Shown: one piece after another, positions 57,218 through 64,000 of the stretch
Position numbering within the stretch: the stretch's first letter is position 1
Layout of the letters: each line of letters opens with the position of its first letter
Assembly (NCBI GenBank): GCA_033032865.1
Contig: JAWHQI010000064.1
Coordinates: 9,858,001-9,922,000 of the forward strand
Length of the DNA: 64,000 nt
Direction of reading: 5' to 3'
From: Dactylorhiza incarnata
Taxonomy: Eukaryota; Streptophyta; Magnoliopsida; Asparagales; Orchidaceae
Notes under the pieces: model-generated
The model's input: the letters and a program-made list of their open reading frames with translations, nothing else
Databases searched by the model: none
What the model was told of the DNA's origin: nothing
Position numbers and translations under genes: made by a program

Positions 57218-58333
57218 GGCACTCGAAGTGCAGCGGGACCGTCGCGTCCCCGTGATGTGCATGAGAGTAGTGGGTCTGCTGAGGCCCCTACAGCTCCGTC
57301 TGCTGAGTTAGTTCGGCTAGTTACTGAAGCCGTTCTAGCTGCGTTGAATGGCCAGCCTGAAAGGCAAGGCCAACCGCCGGTGCAGGAAGTGGCCCCAGAG
57401 CCACTAAGAGTGGAGCAAGTCCCCGTGAGGCGTGCTCCTGAGCAGCAACTGAAGCACTTTATGGGATTTCGATCTCCTCCGTTTACCGGGGTTGAATCCC
57501 CAGCTGAGGCCGAAGACTGGTTGTCGCATGTGAAGCGAATTCTGACAGCGACACAGTCGGAGGAAGCGCATAAGGTGACCTTTGCTTCTTTCTTGCTAGA
57601 AAAGGAAGCTAGGCGGTGGTGGGATGAGGTTGAGAGGCGCCAGTTCGCGGGAAGGCGACTGGTTGATGTGACGATGGACGAGTTCTCGAGAATCTTCCTC
57701 GCAAGGTATGTGCCTCAGTCGCAGCAGATCGCGATGAAGAACCAGTTCTTGGCTCTAACACAGGGTGGTAGACTGGTTGATGACTACTTGCATGAGTTCA
57801 CCCGCCTCGGGCGCTATGCTGGAACTTCTTTCGATGATGAGGATAGAAGGGTGAACAGGTTTTATGGAGGTTTGCGTACTGAGTTGCAACATCTTCTGAT
57901 AGGGCCATTGACGCAGGGTTTCACGACCCTCGTTGGTTCAGCCCGAGCCCTTGAGCAGGACATGCTCAGGGAAAAGGGCAAGGCGGTTGTGGTCGAGGCA
58001 GTGCCGGAGGGCAAAACACCGAGTGCGACGAAGTTGCGGAGGTTGAGTCGCTGGAAGAAGGCTCGAGTATCTGGGCCAGCTCCCTCTGCTTCGGGCGCGT
58101 CATCTGGACGTGGCCCTCTTATTTGTTTCACTTGTGGCAAGCCTGGCCATTTCTCTCGGGATTGTCGCAGTGGGCTTCCAAGGCCAGAGAAGAAGGCGGG
58201 GCCAGCTTATTCTGAGAAGGGGAAGGCAGCTGAGTCCACTGCTTCCCGTATGGCTCCCCCGCAGCCCAGATTTTTTAGTCTCGATCAGCAGGAGGCTATC
58301 AAAGCCAAGGACGTCGTGACAGGTACAATTTAA
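57218..58333 (+). CDS. Gag of the Tekay element
   Basis: Forms the capsid and binds element RNA. The frame is open from 57218 (after a TAG) to TAA 58331-58333. The capsid domain is at 57450-57990, with FMGFRSPPFTGV, AEDWLSHVKRILTA, ARRWWDEVERR and RLVDDYLHEFTRLGRYA. The nucleocapsid knuckle CFTCGKPGHFSRDC (C-x2-C-x4-H-x4-C) is at about 58127-58168. No in-frame ATG occurs before 57461, inside the capsid start. An upstream exon ending in an AG acceptor at 57217 (TTTTGTAG), or a lost start codon, would explain this. Its last codons lead into a GT donor at 58323; splicing there would fuse Gag to the protease frame. Confidence 0.85.
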   Translation, partial: GTRSAAGPSRPRDVHESSGSAEAPTAPSAELVRLVTEAVLAALNGQPERQGQPPVQEVAPEPLRVEQVPVRRAPEQQLKHFMGFRSPPFTGVESPAEAEDWLSHVKRILTATQSEEAHKVTFASFLLEKEARRWWDEVERRQFAGRRLVDVTMDEFSRIFLARYVPQSQQIAMKNQFLALTQGGRLVDDYLHEFTRLGRYAGTSFDDEDRRVNRFYGGLRTELQHLLIGPLTQGFTTLVGSARALEQDMLREKGKAVVVEAVPEGKTPSATKLRRLSRWKKARVSGPAPSASGASSGRGPLICFTCGKPGHFSRDCRSGLPRPEKKAGPAYSEKGKAAESTASRMAPPQPRFFSLDQQEAIKAKDVVTGTI

Positions 58334-58396
58334 GATACAGTCTTTGTTGTTTTATACACCTGTTTTAATGTTCATGCTAACTTGTTGGCGGCGTAG
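58323..58396 (+). other. Candidate 74-nt intron between gag and protease
   Basis: GTACAATTTAAG...GGCGTAG: begins GT, ends TAG, T-rich. Its removal deletes the gag stop (58331) and, being 74 nt (not a multiple of three), moves the reading from the gag frame exactly into the protease frame, giving the protein context ...VVTG then YVNVLGVPARALFDTGAS. Unspliced RNA would yield Gag alone, spliced RNA Gag-Pol. Alternatively it is a short insertion in this copy. Confidence 0.55.
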
Positions 58397-59130
58397 GCTA
58401 TGTAAATGTTTTAGGCGTCCCTGCGAGAGCGCTTTTCGATACTGGAGCTTCGCACTCCTTCTTATCGTCGGACTTCATCCAACGTATTGGTGTGCCGTCG
58501 ATTGCTTCTGCAGATGGACTGGAGGTCCTACTGCCGAATGAATATTCGATGCGTGTGGAGAGGAGTTGATGCGTAAAGGTTCTAGTTGGTAGTCGGGAGT
58601 ATGACCTGAAGGCATCGTTACTCCCCCTGGTCGAGTTCGATGTTATCTTCGGTATGGACTGGCTGTCGGAACAGCGTGCGTGTATAGATTGCACCACCAA
58701 GGAGGTGAGGTTTGGGCAAGGTGCCGATCATGAGACGGTCTTTGCGGGCATGCGTGGATCGAGCAAGATGCTGATGTCTGCTCTCCAGGTGTCCAAGGCA
58801 GTGCGACAGGGAGCGGAGTTATTCTTTGCTCTTGTGGAGGCTTCAACGCCGAGGCCCAGCCTAGTAGATGTTCCGGTAGTAGCAGAGTTCCCCGATGTGT
58901 TCCCGAGCGAGCTCCCCGGTGCTCCACCGCAGCGGGAGATAGATTTCACGATTGAGTTGGTGCCAGGCGCTAAGCCTGTGGCCCGCTCGCCGTATTGTAT
59001 GGCTCCGAAAGAGTTGGCAGAGTTGAAGCTGCAGTTGCAGGAGCTGCTTGAGCAGGGCTACGTGCGTCCGAGTTCCTCACCTTGGAGTGCACCGGTCCTC
59101 TTTGTCAAAAAGAAGGACGGAGCCTGCGGC
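58397..59130 (+). pseudogene. Protease and RT start of the Tekay element
   Basis: LFDTGASHSFLSSDF (58432-58476) is the aspartic protease active site. An in-frame TGA at 58567-58569 interrupts it. VEFDVIFGMDWLSEQ marks the protease end. RT begins with VAEFPDVFPSELPGAPP and runs to [15 protein letters not shown]. Near 59120 the frame moves by one base, consistent with a single-base deletion. Confidence 0.85.
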
Positions 59131-59335
59131 TTTGCATCGATTATCGGGAGCTGAACAAGCTGACGGAGAAGAACAAGTATCCTCTTCCGAGGATAGACGA
59201 TTTGTTCGACCAGCTCGTTGGTTCGACTGTATACTCGAAGCTGGACTTGAAGTCCGGCTATTATCAGGTGCGGATCAGGGAGTGTGACATCCCGAAGACT
59301 ACCTTTAGTACGAGGTACGGCAGTATGAGTTCACC
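59131..59335 (+). pseudogene. RT palm segment in shifted frame
   Basis: Continues the RT after the first shift with [20 protein letters not shown], then [17 protein letters not shown] second one-base shift near 59318, again consistent with a deletion, moves reading into the frame of the long pol segment. Confidence 0.85.
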
Positions 59336-61768
59336 GTGATGCCGTTTGGGCTGTCTAATGCGCCTTCGGTGTTTATGGACTTGATGCACCGGACTTTCCG
59401 AGAGTACCTCGACCGGTTTGTGGTCGTCTTCCTTGATGACATACTGGTCTACTCTCAGTCCGAGGAGGAGCACGGTGATCACCTGCGAGTAGTCTTGGAG
59501 GTTCTGAGGAGGAACCAGCTGTATGCCAAGTTCTCGAAGTGCGAGTTCTGGCTTCCTTCCGTGGCGTTCTTGGGCCATGTGGTCAGTGGTTCGGGTGTGG
59601 CGATAGATCCGGTGAAGGTTGCGGCCATCAGGGAGTGGTCAGTCCTTTCTACTGTAGCGGAGGTCCGTAGCTTTCTCGGGCTGGCCGATTATTACAGGCG
59701 CTTCGTGGAGAACTTCTCACGGATCGCGCTGCCTCTTACGACGCTGACACGGAAGATGCAGGAGTTCATTTGGACGCCCGCGTGTGCGCATGCTTTTGAG
59801 GAGTTGAAGCGGCGACTTACGACGGCTCCGATCTTATGTTTGCCTTGCGGCACGGAGGGCTACGAGATCTACACCGACGCTTCTGGGAGCGGCCTTGGCT
59901 GCGTTCTGCAGCAGCATGGCAAGTTTATAGCGTATGGCTCTCGCCAGCTGAAGGTGCATGAGCGGAACTATCCGGTCCACGACTTGGAGTTGGCGGCCGT
60001 GATATTTGCCCTGAAGCTTTGGCGGCATTATATGTATGGCTTGAAGATCGATATCTTCACGGACCATAAGAGCCTGAAGTACCTTCTGACGCAGAAAGAG
60101 CTGAATATGCGGCAGCAGAGGTGGATGGAGTTCCTGGGGGACTTCACCTTCGAGATCCACTACACTCCCGGGAAGGGGAATGTTGTTGCGGATGCACTCA
60201 GTCGCAGGGCTCCAGCGCAGGCCAACTGGATTCAGATGCATGATGAGCACCTGATACGTGACCTGGAGGCCTTGGGTATTTCTTGCGTAGAGAAGAGGGG
60301 CGATGCCAGTGCCTGTTTGAGTTGGACTGAGGTGCAGTACGACCTCGCAGATAGAGTCCGCCGGGCTTTTGAACTCGATCCGAGTTTAAAGCGCTACGCG
60401 GAGGATGCTGGTGGTGGGTCGGATGCCCAGTTTCAGGTTCGAGACGGGTTGCTGTGGAGAGGTGACCGTTTGTGCATCCCCAAGGTGGGTGAGCTGCGCG
60501 ATGAGTTGATGTACGAGGCGCATCGTACCAGGTATTCAGTTCATCCGGGGAGCACGAAGATGTATAAGGACATGAAGGTCCTTTTCTGGTGCCCGGGTAT
60601 GAAGAGGGACATCGCTCACTACGTGGCCAAGTGCCACACTTGTGCGCTAGTGAAGGCAGAATGTCAGAGGCCCGGTGGCTTTTTGCAGTCATTGCCTGTT
60701 CCGGAGTGGAAGTTTGATGACATTTCCATGGATTTCGTGCATGGACTGCCGAGGTCGCAGAGCGGGAACGATGCCATCTGGGTAGTCGTTGATCGGCTGA
60801 CGAAGGTGGCGCACTTTATCCCCAGCCGGAGGGATGACTCGGTGGAGAAATTGGCGAAGTTGTATGTTGATACTATAGTGCGACTGCACGGTGTGCCCCG
60901 TAGCATCGTCAGTGATCGTGATGGACGCTTTACTTCGAGCGATTGGAGGCTAGTAAACCATCTTTTGGGTACGAGGCTGCAGTTTAGCACGGCCTTTCAT
61001 CCTCAGACGGATGGCCAAACTGAGCGTACCAACAGGACGATGGAAGACATGCTCCGGATGTGCGTCCTGGATTTTGGCAAGGGGTGGGAAGATCGCCTCT
61101 TTCTTGTTGAGTTCGCGTACAACAACAGCTATCAGGCGAGTATTCAGATGGCGCCTTTCGAGGCCCTCTATGGCAGGAAGTGCCGCACTCCCTTAGCTTG
61201 GGCGGAAACGGGCGAGACGAAGCTCTTCAAGAGGAAAGACGTCGAAGAGGCGACTTCGACGGTACGTTTGATCCGGGAGAGGCTTTTGGTTGCGCAGGAT
61301 AGGCAGACGAAGTACTATAATGCGAAGCACCGCGACGTCCAGTTCGCCGTTGGCGATTGGGTTTACTTGAATATCAGGCCATTCAAGGGCGTGTCCAGGA
61401 TTCGGCGCTTGAAAAAGCTGAGTCCGAGATACCTTGGACCTTTTGAGATCATCGAGCGCGTTGGCGAGGCGGCTTATAGGCTTGCACTATCGGCGGAACT
61501 GAGCGGGCTACACGATGTATTCCACGTCTCCGTGTTGCGGAAGGCAGTGCAGGAGCCTACGCAGGTGGTCGCGGCGGATCAGGTGTCCGTGGATAGTGGG
61601 CTTAAGACGGCGGTCAGGCCCGTTAGCATCGAGGATGCTGAGGTGCGTCAGTTGCGGAACAGGGCGATCCGTATGGTAAAGGTCCGTTGGGACAACTGCG
61701 GTCGCGAGGAGCTATCATGGGAGCGTGAGCAGACCATGATGGAGGAGTTCCCCGAGCTGTTTCGGTGA
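59336..61768 (+). CDS. RT-RNase H-integrase-chromodomain of the Tekay element
   Basis: An 810-codon open segment. It contains the RT catalytic FLDDILVYS (codons 32-40), then the thumb. RNase H follows from codon about 180 ([42 protein letters not shown]). The integrase zinc region has [10 protein letters not shown] and CHTCALVKA, and the core carries the acids in [17 protein letters not shown] and [10 protein letters not shown] (D-D-E). The GPY/F-type module [17 protein letters not shown] is next. The end, [16 protein letters not shown], is a chromodomain-like fold that in chromoviruses directs insertion to heterochromatin. It ends at TGA 61766-61768. On its own it lacks the N-terminal half of RT. 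Confidence 0.93.
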   Translation: MMPFGLSNAPSVFMDLMHRTFREYLDRFVVVFLDDILVYSQSEEEHGDHLRVVLEVLRRNQLYAKFSKCEFWLPSVAFLGHVVSGSGVAIDPVKVAAIREWSVLSTVAEVRSFLGLADYYRRFVENFSRIALPLTTLTRKMQEFIWTPACAHAFEELKRRLTTAPILCLPCGTEGYEIYTDASGSGLGCVLQQHGKFIAYGSRQLKVHERNYPVHDLELAAVIFALKLWRHYMYGLKIDIFTDHKSLKYLLTQKELNMRQQRWMEFLGDFTFEIHYTPGKGNVVADALSRRAPAQANWIQMHDEHLIRDLEALGISCVEKRGDASACLSWTEVQYDLADRVRRAFELDPSLKRYAEDAGGGSDAQFQVRDGLLWRGDRLCIPKVGELRDELMYEAHRTRYSVHPGSTKMYKDMKVLFWCPGMKRDIAHYVAKCHTCALVKAECQRPGGFLQSLPVPEWKFDDISMDFVHGLPRSQSGNDAIWVVVDRLTKVAHFIPSRRDDSVEKLAKLYVDTIVRLHGVPRSIVSDRDGRFTSSDWRLVNHLLGTRLQFSTAFHPQTDGQTERTNRTMEDMLRMCVLDFGKGWEDRLFLVEFAYNNSYQASIQMAPFEALYGRKCRTPLAWAETGETKLFKRKDVEEATSTVRLIRERLLVAQDRQTKYYNAKHRDVQFAVGDWVYLNIRPFKGVSRIRRLKKLSPRYLGPFEIIERVGEAAYRLALSAELSGLHDVFHVSVLRKAVQEPTQVVAADQVSVDSGLKTAVRPVSIEDAEVRQLRNRAIRMVKVRWDNCGREELSWEREQTMMEEFPELFR

Positions 61769-61834
61769 CGCTTATCTCTTCTTTTTCCCCTTTATGTAAA
61801 GACTTTTTGGATATGTATATATGCCTGTTTTTAC

Positions 61835-61853
61835 AAATTTCGGGACGAAATTT
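61835..61853 (+). other. Hairpin just upstream of the polypurine tract
   Basis: AAATTTCG-GGA-CGAAATTT forms a perfect 8-bp stem with a three-base loop, five bases before the purine tract. The TTTCGGGACGAAA word is a familiar feature at this place in plant chromoviruses; its role is not established here. Confidence 0.65.
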
Positions 61854-61857
61854 ATAT

Positions 61858-61870
61858 AAGGAGGGGAGGG
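61858..61870 (+). other. Polypurine tract of the Tekay element
   Basis: AAGGAGGGGAGGG followed by T and the LTR start TGTAAGACC. Confidence 0.85.
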
Positions 61871-61871
61871 T

Positions 61872-63988
61872 TGTAAGACCCCAAATCAGGAAGGTAAATT
61901 TCTGGAGTTCTTAACGTTGTCGCCCAGGCGACAATGGTTATCGCCCGGCGATAGCGTTGTCGGGTGGCGGCTAACGCTGGCGACAAGGTGATTGGGGTCA
62001 TGCAGCAGTGTCGCTGGCTGGTCAAAGTCGGTTCATAACGCTGTCGTCCAGGCGACAGTGGTTGTCGCCCGGCGACAGCTCAAAGTTGGACTTTGTGGCC
62101 GAAATCAAGGGCATTGATTGCTTATTGACTTTGGGGGCTGGTTTTGGCTTGGGAGGCTCGGTGGCAGCTTAGAAGGCCGAAAATCCTCCTCTTTTCATTA
62201 TTTCCTTAAGGCTTTATTTTGGAGAGAGAGAGAGAGAAGCTTGGAGAAGAAGAAGGAATAGTAAACCCTAGCTTGGAGCTTGGGTTTGGAGGAGCTACAC
62301 TCATCGAATCCCTTCAACGTTGGTGGCTACGCGTAGAGGAGGGCAAGGCGCTCCTTTTCATCCGTGCCAAAAGTTGAGCCATGGGCTCAAAGCGGCGTTT
62401 AAGGGTAACGAACTCTTCTAACCCCATTTGGACATGTTCTAGTCCTTTCCCATGCATCGTTGAGGCACCTACCCAAAAGGGTGAGGTCGTGGCCTCCGAC
62501 GGGTCGATTTGTGCTATCCCCGTCAAAGCTTGCATTCATGTAGAGTCCACGCATGAGATGGACGTAGGCGCGCTGTGTGAAGCCCATCCGAGACGGTTCG
62601 TCCAGATTGGTGATACTTTTTGGTATTGTGTGTGCCGGGGAAAATCCCCGTGTTGTTATACTTTCCTCGTAGGGCTAGAGGGTGCTACTGCATGCGCAGC
62701 AACGCCCAGGGGTGTGCCCCGGGGAGCACCCGAAGTTAAAAGACAGAAATGGAGTTCTGTCCAGCTGTCGCTGGTGCGACAGTGACTGTCGCCTGGGCGA
62801 CAGCTCCCCAGAATTTGGTTCTGGTGAATTTGGGTGTTCTGAGGCAGTGGGAGTGCTACTGCATGTGCAGCAATGCCTGGGGGTGTGCCCCGGGAAGCAC
62901 CCACAGCTAGAAGCCAAATTAGGGTTTGTGCACTGTCGCTGGCGACAGTGAATGTCGCCTGGGCGACAGCTTCCCAGACTGAGTTCTGGTGATGTTGTTG
63001 TGCCCACCTGTTGAGGGGACCTGAGGCCAGTGTACCCGACCTGTAGGGGTGTCCTGGTGGATGACTTAGCGGCCCGTGGAGCCGGCTAATTGAGAATACC
63101 TGGGCTGAAGGGACGCCATACCCGCTTTTCGTGTTGTACAACGAGAGCTATGAACAACGGGCATTTGGCGAACCTGAAACCGCACCATTGCAGCACCTGA
63201 TTAGTAAGCCTCATTCAGCATGTCGGGAGGCAATGGAACAGAGTCTTCGGACTACGTTATGTTCACAATTAAAGCACGGAGGACCCTGGTATTCGGGCCG
63301 CCGACTTTAGCCTCGAAGGGCAAAGCCATCAAGACTGGATGGTGGTGGAAGGCGTAGTACACCAAAGAGTGCTTGAGTGCACGAGACGTGGAGGCCATTC
63401 CCACGTTTGTGTTGTTGCATATGTATGAAATGTTGTGGGCTTTTCTAGTCGCACTCTTATATATATATATATATGCTGTTGAGACTATTTTGCAGGGACG
63501 TTTAGAACTGCCACCCCCTCGAAGGGGTGGGGTCGTTATAACTTGGTCAGCTTTAGCTGACTGTTGCCCTGTTTTGCCACCGTCTTTGGTGGGCTTGTTG
63601 TACAGGAGCTGGACCGAGCGGGACCTTGGTGGGCTGAAGCCCCTGCGCTGCTGCGGCCCTTGAAGGCCTTTTGTCCTTTCTTCTGTTTTCATGTATGGCC
63701 GGCCTGCGCGCCGATGTTGGTAAACTGTAAGGTCATCGTGCCTCTTTTGTGTGTTGTAAAACATTTTATTCTAAGTTAATAGAAGTGGACAGACCCGAGT
63801 TCGGGTCTTGTGGTTTATAATTCTGTCTCTCTCTTTTACTTCTGCATAGAATGCTCTGAGTTAGGCTTCGTGGTATAGTGTCGTTGCATATTCAATTAAG
63901 TGACGTTTCCATTTGTTTTGTAGTATATGGCGTGGGGCCACGGCCGGACCTTCTGCAATATGCTTCAGCAACGGATGGGGGTGTTACA
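61872..63988 (+). repeat. 3' LTR of the Tekay element (2,117 bp)
   Basis: Matches the 5' LTR with scattered substitutions, a longer (TA)n tract (63460-63474), a shorter GA repeat and the extra palindrome unit near 61919. Ends GGGTGTTACA, then CCTGT, then the split host LTR. Confidence 0.95.
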
Positions 63989-64000
63989 CCTGTGAAGTTT

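Larger units (their letters stand above)
54886..63988 (+). mobile_element. Tekay/Del-type chromovirus, full length
   Basis: 9,103 bp flanked by CCTGT (54881-54885 and 63989-63993). 5' LTR 54886-56977, primer site 56981, gag, candidate intron, protease-RT-RNase H-integrase with C-terminal chromodomain, purine tract 61858-61870, 3' LTR 61872-63988. The chromodomain with GPY/F motif places it among chromoviruses, nearest Tekay/Del. One stop and two frameshifts in pro-RT mean this copy cannot make a full polyprotein. Confidence 0.95.

Noticed and set aside
59834..60990. Minus-strand frames opposite the RNase H and integrase
   Set aside because: Shadows of the 810-codon pol frame, whose plus-strand domains are unmistakable.

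Overview
This window is nuclear DNA of a seed plant, most likely an angiosperm. It is almost entirely transposable elements, and I found no convincing host gene. The plant assignment rests on Tat-type Ty3/gypsy elements with two RNase H domains and antisense intron-containing genes, Athila-type non-autonomous elements with an Asp-tRNA-like primer site, a Tekay/Del-like chromovirus, SIRE-like Ty1/copia remains, a CACTA element, a MULE-type MITE and hAT-like MITEs. The species cannot be named from the sequence.

Layout. 1-782: a gag-like fossil, the right end of a CACTA element and the primer-site remnant of an Athila-type element. 783-2762: the LTR of that element (minus strand). 3090-15440: Tat-1, a degenerate minus-strand Tat element (gag, protease, RT, two RNase H domains and integrase from 14763 down to about 9230). 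Its long 3' region holds a 96-bp tandem array and two plus-strand spliced genes (3830-5055 and 5575-7560). 15441-15993: a copia integrase fragment. 15994-35384: Tat-2, a minus-strand deletion derivative. Its 3' LTR was split by element C (16508-30906, plus strand, TSD CCTGC), and C's own 3' LTR was split by element B (21497-29263, minus strand, TSD ATATT). 35385-40981: Tat-3, a plus-strand derivative with a chimeric LTR, LINE and copia fossils and an 83-bp array of 18 units.

40982-45162: the 3' part and LTR of a SIRE-like copia element, carrying a complete non-autonomous CACTA element (42493-43848, TSD AGC). 45163-51260: AT-rich DNA with small MITEs and no recognisable gene. 51261-54885: broken LTRs, one carrying a MULE-type MITE (52654-53716, 9-bp TSD TAATTATTA). 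54886-63988: a complete Tekay-type chromovirus with TSD CCTGT, the best-preserved coding element, though its pol has one stop and two frameshifts.

Working logic. The autonomous-type elements (Tat-1, Tekay) encode capsid, protease, RT/RNase H and integrase. The others (B, C, Tat-2, Tat-3) keep mainly the cis signals (LTR, primer site, polypurine tract) and would depend on proteins supplied by relatives. The most interesting signals are: clusters of short palindromes just upstream of the TATA box in LTRs of several unrelated families, with sister-LTR indels falling in these clusters; a candidate 74-nt intron joining gag to protease in the chromovirus; the antisense spliced gene pair of Tat-1; an acidic zinc-knuckle reading frame in element C; and an in-frame 45-bp repeat expansion in the gag of Tat-2.
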